From Pedobacter sp. MC2016-24 (GTDB taxonomy: Bacteria; Bacteroidota; Bacteroidia; Sphingobacteriales; Sphingobacteriaceae): DNA of 64,000 nucleotides. Location: the NCBI RefSeq assembly GCF_015223055.1, contig NZ_JADFBX010000006.1, forward strand, positions 124,001 through 188,000. Direction: 5' to 3'. Position 1 is the stretch's first letter. Each line of letters starts with the position of its first letter. Of the stretch, positions 52,678 to 60,841 are shown piece after piece. The notes beneath the pieces were generated by a model that did no database searches, was not told where the DNA came from, and saw nothing but the letters and a program-made list of their open reading frames with translations. A program made the position numbers and the translations under genes.

Positions 52678-53076
52678 TTAATTTGATTTTGGTTCGTGTT
52701 GACCATTGTGACAGGTGATACAGGATACAGCTAAAAGTGCTTTACCATCTTTTTGATTATGAAAGTACTTCTTGTTGATTTTTGCGGTCATCCGCATCAT
52801 CTCTCTAGCTGTTTCTTTTTCCGGTTTATCATCACTCGCAAAATCCAGCTTTCTTGGATTATCTTTACTTTGTGCATGACAATAATTACATTTAACGCCC
52901 AGTGCAATTTTAAATCCATCCATTACTTTATCCAGTTCGTCATGACTGATGTTTTTGGGTAATACTTTCAGATTTTTTGCTTTTTCTTCTTTGGGTTCCT
53001 GTTTTGGCATAAACGCACTTAAGCAAAAGGCTATACCTAATAAAGTAACTAAAGTGATTGTTTTTTTGTGCTTCAT
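52678..53076 (-). CDS. Diheme c-type cytochrome (reaction-centre cytochrome-like domain)
   Basis: The 132-residue protein has a signal peptide (about residues 1-25) and two CxxCH heme-binding motifs, CNYCH (residues 63-67) and CITCH (119-123). Between them is a helical linker with METs (REMMRMTAKINKKYFH), consistent with axial Met or His ligands. The pattern GFKIALGVKCNYCHAQ...KARKLDFASDDKPEKETAREM is that of the photosynthetic-reaction-centre cytochrome c domain, common in Bacteroidota as a periplasmic electron carrier. It converges on the Crp-type regulator gene. Confidence 0.85.
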   Translation of the reverse strand: MKHKKTITLVTLLGIAFCLSAFMPKQEPKEEKAKNLKVLPKNISHDELDKVMDGFKIALGVKCNYCHAQSKDNPRKLDFASDDKPEKETAREMMRMTAKINKKYFHNQKDGKALLAVSCITCHNGQHEPKSN

Positions 53077-53218
53077 AATAAGTGGTTTAGTTTAACTAAA
53101 TATAAATAAAAAAGAGGCCAGATGAATTTTATCATGTAAAAGTTACCGGGTAGAACTGTTCAAAATAGTACGATATTTAATACCTTTTAGTAATTTACCA
53201 TTATCTACACTATGGATT

Positions 53219-53866
53219 ATGAAAGAAGATTTAAAATTGTATGCAGGTATTGCGATAAAGTCTGGCTTAAAATGGTTGTTTGTTGCATGCTCGGGTTGGA
53301 TTTTAACTTTGGTTTTTCTAATCATCGTCTTGATTCAGCAGCATGGAGCCGGGCATGGAAAAATGGTTGTTTTCTTTAGCCAGCTGGCTTCTACAAATTG
53401 GGCTGCATTGGTTGTACTGCTGGCGAGCCCGCTGTTCTTTTTTCTATATTTTGTTTTGGCAAATAAAATTGCAATTCAGACACTGATTTATAACCTCTGG
53501 ACTAAAAAAGGTATGGATTTGATAAGGCCTGCATTGTCCACTGCGCTGAAAAGAATAACAAGCAATGTGAATTGGTCAAAAAAACTGTCTGATGAAGCCA
53601 TGTTGCGCGCCCGTTTACTGGAGGCCAGTAGACGTGATAAAACCATTTCCACTAATACCAAACGTGTAGTAACTTTCAGTTTAAAAAGAATTAAACTCGA
53701 TGATGTAGACCTTCAAAATGAAAAATTAAGTTTATACGATGTGTTGTTGGATAAACTGCTGCAATACTTTTCTACTTTTGCAGAACCTGATTTTTTGTTG
53801 TTCTGGGTTTTATTGATCCTGCAAATACTCCTTTTCTCCGCTGCCCAATATCTGCACCAGATTTAA
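53219..53866 (+). CDS. Membrane protein of unknown function
   Basis: The 215-residue protein has three membrane helices: residues about 17-38 (WLFVACSGWILTLVFLIIVLI), about 58-82 (WAALVVLLASPLFFFLYFVLA), and a C-terminal one at about 190-212 (FLLFWVLLILQILLFSAA). The intervening 100 residues are charged and helical (RPALSTALKRITSNVNWSKKLSDEAMLRARLLEASRR). I do not recognise a family. It converges with the DNA-binding protein gene by a 4-base overlap of the stops. Confidence 0.65.
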   Translation: MKEDLKLYAGIAIKSGLKWLFVACSGWILTLVFLIIVLIQQHGAGHGKMVVFFSQLASTNWAALVVLLASPLFFFLYFVLANKIAIQTLIYNLWTKKGMDLIRPALSTALKRITSNVNWSKKLSDEAMLRARLLEASRRDKTISTNTKRVVTFSLKRIKLDDVDLQNEKLSLYDVLLDKLLQYFSTFAEPDFLLFWVLLILQILLFSAAQYLHQI

Positions 53867-54222
53867 ATGTCTTTATCAAGAAGTTTGATGATCCTATCTT
53901 TGTCTTTGATCTGATCTTTCAGTGTAGAGATGAGTTCCCTGTATGCCTTTAAGCTATTTTTTAAATCAATATCTTCTGTTTTCTGTTCTGCAGCAAGCAG
54001 TGCTTTTTCTTGATCTTGTTCGGAAGCTGGTTCAGGTTCGAAAAACTTACTGATCGGAACATCCAGGATTGCAGACATGCTGATGATGTCAATGTATTTA
54101 ATGGAATGCCTGACCAAACTTAATTTTAATCCGTCAGGTGTTTTATCCATCTCAGTAGCCAACCACCTCAAAGAGCGGGATTTAGATTTCAAAATAGCAT
54201 CTACAGTTTGTTTCAGGTTCAT
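53863..54222 (-). CDS. XRE/Cro-like DNA-binding protein with a C-terminal coiled coil
   Basis: I use the ATG at 54222 (MNLKQTVDAILKSKSRSL), because the preceding 31 codons do not resemble a start of this type. The 119-residue product has a helix-turn-helix-like N-terminal half (SLRWLATEMDKTPDGLKLSLVRHSIKYIDIISMSAILDVPISKFFEP, in the order of a Cro/XRE domain) and a coiled coil at the end (KAYRELISTLKDQIKDKDRIIKLLDKDI). Proteins of this sort are common in Bacteroidota. It is divergent from the pirin gene and may share its control region. Confidence 0.68.
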   Translation of the reverse strand: MNLKQTVDAILKSKSRSLRWLATEMDKTPDGLKLSLVRHSIKYIDIISMSAILDVPISKFFEPEPASEQDQEKALLAAEQKTEDIDLKNSLKAYRELISTLKDQIKDKDRIIKLLDKDI

Positions 54223-54339
54223 ATAGAAAAAGGCTTTTTTCTGTTTTAATCTTATAAAAATAGGGAAATTATATAAGAAGATTGAGTTTTCATGTAAAAA
54301 ATTGGTAGATAACACAGAAAAATAGATAGGACGAATTAC

Positions 54340-54356
54340 TTATCCTACATCAATGT
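54340..54356 (+). promoter_or_regulatory. 17-bp element CTTATCCTACATCAATG, copy 2
   Basis: This copy is identical to the one at 38741-38757. It begins 36 bases before the -7 box TACTTTTG (54376-54383) of the pirin gene, one base less than in copy 1. CATACT also follows in both copies. Confidence 0.6.
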
Positions 54357-54375
54357 GTACCATACTGATTAAGCC

Positions 54376-54383
54376 TACTTTTG
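54376..54383 (+). promoter_or_regulatory. Putative -7 box TACTTTTG for the pirin gene
   Basis: TACTTTTG matches TAnnTTTG and lies 24 bases before the ATG at 54408, with AAAGGAAA as the likely ribosome-binding stretch. Confidence 0.5.
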
Positions 54384-54407
54384 TTAAACAATAAGAAAGG
54401 AAATATT

Positions 54408-55127
54408 ATGGCACAGTTTGTTTTGCATAAAGAAAATTCCCGTGGACATGCAAACCATGGTTGGTTAGACGCTCATCATACTTTTAGTTTTGCAGGATAT
54501 TACAATCCTGAGCGGGTGAATTTTGGTGCACTCAGGGTTTTGAATGACGACAGGATTGATGGAGGAATGGGATTTGGAACCCATCCACACGACAATATGG
54601 AAATCATCACCATTCCTTTGACAGGTGCGCTGGCACACAAAGATAGTTTAGGCACATCTTCTGTGATTCAACACGGCGATATACAGGTGATGAGTGCAGG
54701 GACGGGTGTGCAACATAGCGAGTTTAATGCAAGCGATAGCGAGCCCGTTAAATTGCTCCAGATCTGGTTGTTTCCAAATCAAAAAAATGTAACACCCAGA
54801 TACGATCAGCTTACATTGGATGTTGCAGAAAGGCACAATAATTTTCAACAGATTTTATCTCCGGATGCAAATGATCAGGGTGTTTGGATTCATCAGGATG
54901 CCTGGTTCTCTTTAGGTAAGTTTGATCAGGATTTTGAAACTTCCTATACTATAAAAAAAGAAGGAAATGGGGTGTACGTTTTCATCATAAATGGTAGTGT
55001 TGAAATTGATGGTCAAAGATTAGATCAGCGAGATGGAATGGGAGTATGGGATACCACTGCGATCCAGTTCAAGTCGCTTAGCCAAAATGCAGAAGTATTG
55101 TTGATGGATGTTCCGATGGTGTTTTAA
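54408..55127 (+). CDS. Pirin-family cupin protein (YhaK-like, quercetinase type)
   Basis: I use the ATG at 54408 (MAQFVLHKENSRGHANHGWLDAHHTFSFAGYYNP), the standard pirin start. The 239-residue protein is a bicupin with N-terminal metal ligands in GFGTHPHDNMEIITI (His-x-His and a Glu) and a GVQHSEFNAS His. The family includes the quercetin 2,3-dioxygenase YhaK and redox-responsive proteins. Its upstream region shares a 17-bp element with the LLM monooxygenase gene. The next gene begins 10 bases downstream. Confidence 0.9.
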   Translation: MAQFVLHKENSRGHANHGWLDAHHTFSFAGYYNPERVNFGALRVLNDDRIDGGMGFGTHPHDNMEIITIPLTGALAHKDSLGTSSVIQHGDIQVMSAGTGVQHSEFNASDSEPVKLLQIWLFPNQKNVTPRYDQLTLDVAERHNNFQQILSPDANDQGVWIHQDAWFSLGKFDQDFETSYTIKKEGNGVYVFIINGSVEIDGQRLDQRDGMGVWDTTAIQFKSLSQNAEVLLMDVPMVF

Positions 55128-55137
55128 TTTGATATCT

Positions 55138-55434
55138 ATGAATTTAACTGTTCTTTACATCGGTAGAAATCCGGACATTACAAAAACCATGTTTCGGTTA
55201 CTCAATGCGAGGTCTGAATGGAGTGGTATCGTCACTTCCAGCGATGCTGAAGCATTGGCGATATGTAAAAACCAAAGCATAGACCTGGTATTGCTGGGAA
55301 ACGGTATTGACGCCGCCGAAGAACAAATTTTAAGGGCCGGTTTGATTGAGATCAGACCGGCCCTTAAAATCATACAACATTATGGCGGGGGAAGTGGTTT
55401 ATTGTATTCAGAGATTTTGTCTGCAACTCAATAA
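55138..55434 (+). CDS. Degenerate response-regulator receiver domain
   Basis: The 98-residue product (ATG at 55138) has a receiver-like layout: NLTVLYIGRNPDITKTMFRLLNARS at the start, then SSDAEALAICKNQSIDLVLLGNGID, where the phosphoacceptor Asp should follow DLVLL but is Gly54. The acidic pair near the N-terminus is also lost (GRNPD). It ends early, lacking the last helix, so it is a pseudo-receiver that may only bind another protein. It follows the pirin gene after 10 bases. A 15-bp perfect inverted repeat lies inside it. Confidence 0.65.
   Translation: MNLTVLYIGRNPDITKTMFRLLNARSEWSGIVTSSDAEALAICKNQSIDLVLLGNGIDAAEEQILRAGLIEIRPALKIIQHYGGGSGLLYSEILSATQ
55327..55370. repeat. 15-bp perfect inverted repeat inside the pseudo-receiver gene
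   Basis: Arms 55327-55341 (ATTTTAAGGGCCGGT) and 55356-55370 are perfect complements. The 14-base spacer itself contains a further TGAT/ATCA pair. It lies in coding sequence, in the 3' third of the gene. Confidence 0.75.
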
Positions 55435-55444
55435 ACTTCTTTCC

Positions 55445-55921
55445 TTATTTCAGATTGGTTACTGTTAATGTAAAATCCAGGACCGAGTTTGGCGGAATAG
55501 GACCGGTTTGCTGATTTTTATAAGCAAGTAGAGAAGGTATCAGCAAACGTATTTTACCGCCTTTTTGTACAAACGGAACGCCAAATTGCCATCCTGGGAT
55601 TACCTGCCCTAAAGCGAAAGTAAAATCTTGTCCGGATTTGGAGGCGTCAAACTGGGTGCCGTTCAGTAGTTTTCCAACATATTGGGCTGATACTGTTGTA
55701 CTCAGCGTATAGTTGAACTGGCCCTGTCCGGGTTCCAGAATCTGATAAAAAAGTCCGGTTTTCTCGTCTTTCTTCGCAGGAATAGCGTTGTCTGTGATGA
55801 ACTTTCTAATCAGCGTAGTATCAGTCTTGAACTGTTGTTCTTCATTAAAGTCTTTGTTTTTACATGCTGCAAAGCATCCAGCCAGGCAAAGCAATACGAT
55901 GAGGTTTTTTACTATAGTCAT
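55445..55921 (-). CDS. FKBP-type peptidyl-prolyl isomerase lipoprotein
   Basis: I use the ATG at 55921 (MTIVKNLIVLLCLAGCFAAC), giving a lipobox Cys at residue 20; the longer frame to 55954 adds an unlikely N-terminus. The 158-residue protein has an FKBP domain (TVSAQYVGKLLNGTQFDASKSGQDFTFALGQVIPGWQFGVPFVQKGGKIRLLIPSLLAYKNQQTG...NSVLDFTLTVTNLK) including Asp and Tyr of the active site. It would fold periplasmic proteins. Terminal gap of 10 bases to the pseudo-receiver stop. Confidence 0.9.
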   Translation of the reverse strand: MTIVKNLIVLLCLAGCFAACKNKDFNEEQQFKTDTTLIRKFITDNAIPAKKDEKTGLFYQILEPGQGQFNYTLSTTVSAQYVGKLLNGTQFDASKSGQDFTFALGQVIPGWQFGVPFVQKGGKIRLLIPSLLAYKNQQTGPIPPNSVLDFTLTVTNLK

Positions 55922-56134
55922 TATTACAAAGGTATAATTTATATTCCAATCCAAAATTCAATAGCAATTCTAAATTTATCTCCATTTAGAAGACATCAAA
56001 TAGAAAATTGAGAAAATAAATGTCATAAAAGGTACGATTTAGCTAAAATATTCGTTTCTTCGATGTAATGCATTTACGGAATCATTTTAGGTTGATGATT
56101 TTCATGCATGAATTAATTACCAAACCAATCACAA

Positions 56135-56662
56135 ATGAAAATTTTAAAGAATCAGATGGCACTGAGCCTTCTTGCATTGTCGCTTGTTTCCATGCAAGCT
56201 TGTAAGACAAAGAAAATTGTAGCAAAGCCAAATCCGCCGGTTCAGGCCGAAAAGCCTGTAGAGGCTAAAGTAATTCCTCCTGCACCTGAAGAAAAGCCTG
56301 AGCCTGCTCCGGTACCTGAAAAACCAGATTTTAATTTCAGCAATGTTCAATTCGAGTTTAATTCTGATGTGTTGAAGACTTCTTCGTTTGAAACATTGGA
56401 TCGTGTAGCCCGGGAAATCAAGAAAGACCCCTCAGCTAAATTTGTTTTGGACGGCTATTCTTCTATAGAAGGAAGTGCTGAACACAATATGTCTTTATCT
56501 GTTGATCGCGCAAATTCTGTAAAGTCTTACCTGGTGAATGCTGGTGTAAATGCTGCAAATTTAACAATCAAAGGTTATGGTGCTGCAAATCCGATTGCTT
56601 CCAATAGCGATGAAGCCGGTCGTGCTAAAAATCGTCGTGTAGAGTTCAAAGCCGTAAAATAG
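56135..56662 (+). CDS. OmpA-family (Pal-like) lipoprotein
   Basis: The 175-residue protein has a lipobox (SLVSMQAC, Cys at residue 23), a Pro/Glu-rich linker (about residues 35-65), and an OmpA C-terminal peptidoglycan-binding domain (about 70-173: FSNVQFEFNSDVLKTSSFETLDRVAREIKKDPSAKFVLDGYSS, RANSVKSYLVNAG, IKGYGAANPIASN and AKNRRVEF). It would tie the outer membrane to peptidoglycan. It is followed by a 13-bp inverted repeat. Confidence 0.92.
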   Translation: MKILKNQMALSLLALSLVSMQACKTKKIVAKPNPPVQAEKPVEAKVIPPAPEEKPEPAPVPEKPDFNFSNVQFEFNSDVLKTSSFETLDRVAREIKKDPSAKFVLDGYSSIEGSAEHNMSLSVDRANSVKSYLVNAGVNAANLTIKGYGAANPIASNSDEAGRAKNRRVEFKAVK

Positions 56663-56677
56663 TCACTCCTGTTTTTT

Positions 56678-56744
56678 TGCTGTTAAGTTTGTTTAACGCT
56701 GCTTGTTTTAATCATAACAATGAGCTTAAGTAAACTTAACAGCA
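56678..56744 (+). terminator. 13-bp inverted repeat between OmpA and alkaline phosphatase genes
   Basis: TGCTGTTAAGTTT (56678-56690) and its perfect complement (56732-56744) enclose a 41-base loop with further GTTAA and CTTAA pairs, followed by TTTCTGTTT. Termination is likely, but the large loop leaves an attenuator or operator possible. Confidence 0.45.
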
Positions 56745-56764
56745 TTTCTGTTTATTAGCGGCTT

Positions 56765-58171
56765 ATGAAAAGAAGAGATTTTTTTAAAGGAGGGTCTGTT
56801 GCTTTTTTGGGCACAGCACTGTTATCTCCATTTGATAGTATAGCTGCAGTTACAGAGAATACCTTTTACAAAGACGGTAAAATTGCGAAGAACATCATTT
56901 TTTTGGTGAGTGACGGCATGAGCACCGGAACATTAAATATGGCCAATATGCTGCTTCAGCGAAAAGAAGGTCGTGAAAGTACCTGGTTGTCTTTGTATGC
57001 TGAAAATAAAGTAAAAAGAGCTTTCATGGACACTGCTTCTTCAAGTTCCCTGGTTACCGATTCAGCGGCTGCAAGTTCTTCCTGGGGTGGCGGTAAACGT
57101 GTGGCAAATGGCTCCCTGAATGTCAATGCCGACGGTTCTGAAAATATCCCGATCTGGAGAAAATTTAAAGCACTGGGTAAATCTGCAGGCTGCGTAACTA
57201 CCGTACCAATTACGCATGCTACGCCTGCAGGATTCTGTGTAACGAGTAAAAAAAGAGATGATCAGCCGGGGATCGCACTGAAATATCTGGACGCCGGTTA
57301 TGATGTTTTATTGGGTGGTGGTTTAGAATTTTTTAGTGCAGATAAAAGAGCCGATAAACTGGACGTTTTTCAGAAGTATAAAGAAAAAGGATATCAGGTG
57401 GTCCGTACTAAAGCGCAATTGTCAGATGTTTCAGGGAATCAACCTGTATTGGGTGTTTTTTATGAAGATGGGTTACCTTATACACTGGATCGGTCTAGCG
57501 ATACGAAGCTACAGCAGGAGATCCCAAGTTTGGCAGACATGACCCGAAAAGCTTTAAGCCAGCTGAGCAAAAATAAAAAAGGATTCGTGTTACAGGTAGA
57601 GGGAGGAAAAGTTGATTGGGCTGCCCATGCCAATGACATTGGTGGATTGCTATACGATCAGATTGCATTTGATGAAGCGGTAGCGACAGCCATAGCTTTT
57701 GCTGAGCAGGACAAGGAAACCCTGGTGGTCATCACAACTGATCATGGTAACGCCAATCCTGGACTGTTTTCTGGTAGCAACGCAACGGCGAATTTTGACA
57801 GGATTCAAAAATTCAGGCATACCAATGAATGGATCCTGAACGGAGTCGATAAAAATACAAGTCAATCGGCTTTTATCGAAAAAGTGGAAGCTGCGCATGG
57901 TTATGCCATTAAAACTACGGAGGCAGCTTCGATACTGAAGCATTACAGTCAACTGGATGAGCAAGGATTATACAATCCCAGAAATCTACCTTTTAAAGAG
58001 CTTGCGCAGGTGCAGTACAATTATACTTCAGTAGGGTGGGGCTCTATGGATCATTCTGCAGATTATGTAGAGTTGGCTATGTTTGGACCAGGAAGTGAGT
58101 TGCTTAAGCCATTTGTCAAAAATTTTGAGCTGCACAACCTGATGCTGAAAGCCGCCGGAGTACAAGTGTAA
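56765..58171 (+). CDS. Alkaline phosphatase, PhoA-like, Tat-type signal
   Basis: The 468-residue enzyme starts MKRRDFFKGGSVAFLGTALL, a twin-arginine-like signal. The metal-binding and catalytic motifs are LVSDGMSTGT (Asp), VTDSAAAS with nucleophile Ser100, VTTVPITHATPAGF (His), LLGGGLEFF, VEGGKVDWAAHANDIGGLLYDQIAFDEAV (Glu, Asp, His) and TTDHGN (Asp-His), all of the PF00245 family. It hydrolyses phosphate esters in the periplasm. PAP2 phosphatase follows 66 bases later. Confidence 0.92.
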   Translation: MKRRDFFKGGSVAFLGTALLSPFDSIAAVTENTFYKDGKIAKNIIFLVSDGMSTGTLNMANMLLQRKEGRESTWLSLYAENKVKRAFMDTASSSSLVTDSAAASSSWGGGKRVANGSLNVNADGSENIPIWRKFKALGKSAGCVTTVPITHATPAGFCVTSKKRDDQPGIALKYLDAGYDVLLGGGLEFFSADKRADKLDVFQKYKEKGYQVVRTKAQLSDVSGNQPVLGVFYEDGLPYTLDRSSDTKLQQEIPSLADMTRKALSQLSKNKKGFVLQVEGGKVDWAAHANDIGGLLYDQIAFDEAVATAIAFAEQDKETLVVITTDHGNANPGLFSGSNATANFDRIQKFRHTNEWILNGVDKNTSQSAFIEKVEAAHGYAIKTTEAASILKHYSQLDEQGLYNPRNLPFKELAQVQYNYTSVGWGSMDHSADYVELAMFGPGSELLKPFVKNFELHNLMLKAAGVQV

Positions 58172-58237
58172 ACCAATAACCAGCTGTGACATGCAAATGA
58201 ATCTGTTATAAAATAAAAATAGTATTTTCGTCAGGTT

Positions 58238-58852
58238 ATGCATACAGAATGTTTAAAATATATGTTAATCTGCCAGATTGGTCTGATCGCTTGGTTTCCC
58301 TTTAAACTTAAAGGCCAATCTGCATTGCAGCGTTTTGACGATAAAGTACTGATTGACTTATCAGAAAAACGAACACCTGAGAAAACGGATTTTTTCCTGT
58401 TTTTGTCCAATCATAACGATTGGGTAAATGTAGGTGTTCCCGCAGGTCTTTTGGCCGGGGGCATTATTGCCGATGATAAACGTATGCGGCAGAATGCTTT
58501 GTATGTAGCAAGCAGTTCTGCCGTTAATGTTCTGCTTACCATGCTGATCAAAAAAATAGTGAAAAGGCCAAGGCCTTTTTTAGCTAATGTTAAAATCAAG
58601 GCGGTTTATCAACCTTCTCACTATTCTTTTCCTTCGGGCCATACTTCTACTTCGTTTACAACGGCTACTGCTTTGTCGCAGGCTTATCCAAAATGGTATG
58701 TGATTGTACCATCGTATTTATGGGCTGGTTCTGTTGGTTATTCACGTTTGTACCTTGGCGTGCATTACCCGACTGATGTCGCTGCTGGTGCAGTGCTTGG
58801 TGCTGGGGCCGCTTTTTCGCTGCGTGGCATGGGTACCCCGAAACCAGAATAA
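58238..58852 (+). CDS. PAP2-superfamily membrane phosphatase
   Basis: The 204-residue protein has a signal or first helix (about residues 9-25) and two to three further membrane helices. PAP2 motifs are present: KKIVKRPRPF, SFPSGHTSTSF, and SRLYLGVHYPTDVAAGAVLGAG, which carry the catalytic His residues. It would dephosphorylate a lipid pyrophosphate or phosphatidate at the membrane. It follows the alkaline phosphatase gene. Confidence 0.9.
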   Translation: MHTECLKYMLICQIGLIAWFPFKLKGQSALQRFDDKVLIDLSEKRTPEKTDFFLFLSNHNDWVNVGVPAGLLAGGIIADDKRMRQNALYVASSSAVNVLLTMLIKKIVKRPRPFLANVKIKAVYQPSHYSFPSGHTSTSFTTATALSQAYPKWYVIVPSYLWAGSVGYSRLYLGVHYPTDVAAGAVLGAGAAFSLRGMGTPKPE

Positions 58853-58918
58853 TTGCTGTCAGCCGAATACTTCTTTATAAGTTAACACCGCCTTAATATA
58901 TCCGGAATTTCTAGCCGC

Positions 58919-58926
58919 TACTTTTG
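58919..58926 (+). promoter_or_regulatory. Putative -7 box TACTTTTG for the ECF sigma gene
   Basis: TACTTTTG matches TAnnTTTG and lies 26 bases before the ATG at 58953. The -33 element is weak. Confidence 0.42.
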
Positions 58927-58952
58927 TCGCGAAGAGTTTCTGTGATTAAAGC

Positions 58953-59549
58953 ATGCTGAATACAATTAAAGAATTATCGGATACATCATTGTTGGAGAAA
59001 TTTAGTTCAGGCAACCACTCCGCCTATAATGTACTTTTCAAGCGCTATTATGATGGCTTATTCCGATTCGCTTTAAAAAATGTAAAAGATACCTTCATCG
59101 CCGAAGAATTGACCATGGACGTGATGCTCAGCCTTTGGAAAAAAAAAGGTGCCATACAGGTTGAAGACAACCTGAAAGCTTATCTTTTCCGTTGCATAAA
59201 AAATGCGATTTACAATCATTACCGTAAGAAAATACTTCCAACCGTTTCCATTGAATTGGTTCCGGAAGATCAGCATCTGGCTAACCATTCTGCGGATGAG
59301 CCGCTAAACAGTCGTGAACTCGAAAAAGTGTACCGAAGTAAGCTGAATCAACTTAGTCCGCAACGTCGCCGGGTTTATGAGTTGAGCAGGGACGAACACA
59401 TGACCTACGCCGAAATCGCAAAAAGTATGGATCTCTCTGTGAATACAGTAGAAAACTACATGGTTGCTTCATTAAGTTTTTTTCGCAAGCAATTGAAAGA
59501 ACATGCTGACTTTACACTCCTTTTAACACTCATTTCTTTTTTCTTATAA
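58953..59549 (+). CDS. RNA polymerase ECF sigma factor with FecR and SusC partners
   Basis: The 198-residue factor has region 2 (about residues 22-90: NVLFKRYYDGLFRFALKNVKDTFIAEELTMDVMLSLWKKKGAIQVEDNLKAYLFRCIKNAIYNHYRK) and region 4 (about 128-180: LSPQRRRVYELSRDEHMTYAEIAKSMDLSVNTVENYMVASLSFFRKQL). A hydrophobic tail LLLTLISFFL ends it, like the orphan factor at 6002. The genes for FecR and an STN-containing TonB receptor follow, making a standard cell-surface signalling unit in which receptor occupancy frees the sigma factor. Confidence 0.93.
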   Translation: MLNTIKELSDTSLLEKFSSGNHSAYNVLFKRYYDGLFRFALKNVKDTFIAEELTMDVMLSLWKKKGAIQVEDNLKAYLFRCIKNAIYNHYRKKILPTVSIELVPEDQHLANHSADEPLNSRELEKVYRSKLNQLSPQRRRVYELSRDEHMTYAEIAKSMDLSVNTVENYMVASLSFFRKQLKEHADFTLLLTLISFFL

Positions 59550-59627
59550 ATCCATTATTTTTTTTATTTCCATAGGTGGTCACTCCACTTTTAGGTGTTC
59601 TGTATAGTGAAGGACAATTAAAATAAC

Positions 59628-60653
59628 TTGGAAAATAGAAATAAAGCCCTGATCCGAAAGTACATTCATCAGGATTGCACGCCAGCTGAACTGGAAGAAT
59701 TAAAACGCATATTGGTGCTTCCGGAAGCGGCTCAGTTTTTTGATGAGCTGATGTCTGAGCATTGGGACGGTTTACCTGCAGTTAACGATACCGATCAACC
59801 CAGACTTAATGAGAAGTTGAAGCAGTTTTACGGAAAGCTGGAAAGGGAAGAAGCTCAGATCGTACAATTACAAACCCAGACCGATTCCAATACCCGTAGA
59901 AAGAGAGTTAGAAAATATTTTTCTTATGCCGCTATACTGACTCTGATTGCCACCGGCTTGCTAACATACAAAACTTTACAATTAAAAAAAACGCCGGTAA
60001 CCGAGCAGTTTGTCATGCATGAAGTCGTTAATCCGAAGGGACAGCGTGCAAAGATCTTATTACCTGATAGCTCAGTTGTTTTTTTAGGCGCTGGTAGTAC
60101 GCTGAAGTTTCCGGAAAAATTTGCGGCACATACACGGGAAATTTCACTAACAGGGGCTGCCTTTTTTGAAGTGACCAAAAATCCAAAGAAGCCATTTATC
60201 ATTCATACTGGTGAGGTACAAACCCAGGTCTTGGGAACCTCATTTAAAATTGAGGCTTTTAATAGGCTTCCCTTAACAGTTGCTGTCGCAACTGGTAAAG
60301 TCCGCGTAGACCAGCTCTATAACGGTAAACTTAAATCTCTTGCGGTGCTCACACCAGGTCAACAGGTATCATATCAAGGGAGAAAAGCGGTTCAAACTAC
60401 AGTAGCTATTGATGAAATCCGCTCCTGGAAAGATGCCCGCCTTACTTTCCACCAGCGTAAGCTGATCGAGATCACGACAGAATTAGAACGCTGGTACAAC
60501 GTGGAATTCAATTATAAACAAGCTTCAAAGGCAGCTGAAGAGATCAGTGTGGCATTGCAGGCAGATATGCCTTTAAACAAGATCATGAAGGTATTAAGCT
60601 CGACCGGACATTTCCGGTATCAAATGGATGGCAGAAGAATAAATATCAAATAG
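59628..60653 (+). CDS. FecR-family anti-sigma factor
   Basis: The gene starts with TTG at 59628. The 341-residue protein has a cytosolic N-terminal segment (RKYIHQDCTPAELEELKRIL), one membrane helix (about residues 98-118: YFSYAAILTLIATGLLTYKTL), and a periplasmic FecR domain (about 125-260: VNPKGQRAKILLPDSSVVFLGAGSTLKFPEKFAAHTREISLTGAAFFEVTKNPKKPFIIHTGEVQTQVLGTSFKIEA) with a C-terminal DUF4974-like domain. It would hold the ECF sigma factor and relay the signal from the STN domain of the downstream receptor. The gap to the sigma gene is 78 bases. Confidence 0.92.
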   Translation: MENRNKALIRKYIHQDCTPAELEELKRILVLPEAAQFFDELMSEHWDGLPAVNDTDQPRLNEKLKQFYGKLEREEAQIVQLQTQTDSNTRRKRVRKYFSYAAILTLIATGLLTYKTLQLKKTPVTEQFVMHEVVNPKGQRAKILLPDSSVVFLGAGSTLKFPEKFAAHTREISLTGAAFFEVTKNPKKPFIIHTGEVQTQVLGTSFKIEAFNRLPLTVAVATGKVRVDQLYNGKLKSLAVLTPGQQVSYQGRKAVQTTVAIDEIRSWKDARLTFHQRKLIEITTELERWYNVEFNYKQASKAAEEISVALQADMPLNKIMKVLSSTGHFRYQMDGRRINIK

Positions 60654-60841
60654 GAATATAGAAAATGGAAAGGAAAAATATGTAGAACCTGTTTACAAAT
60701 AAACATTCCCTGTCGCGCGACAGGGAATGAATTTCAAGATAAACCGTGTGAATTTCGACGTCCGCCGGTTTAAACTAAGCCGTATCTGAGAACAGGTACG
60801 GGATTATAACAGATCATCGCCTTGCAGCGAATTAACCAGTA
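60654..60841 (+). promoter_or_regulatory. Structured 188-base leader upstream of the STN receptor gene
   Basis: Three pairing elements follow one another. First, a 26-bp perfect palindrome (60704-60729) that could fold as an 11-bp stem with a GCGC loop. Second, a 6-bp AAACCG/CGGTTT pair (60741-60746 and 60766-60771). Third, a 9-bp stem (60780-60788 and 60793-60801) with AGAA loop and one G-U pair. No -7 box is seen, so the receptor gene may be cotranscribed with fecR. Confidence 0.6.
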
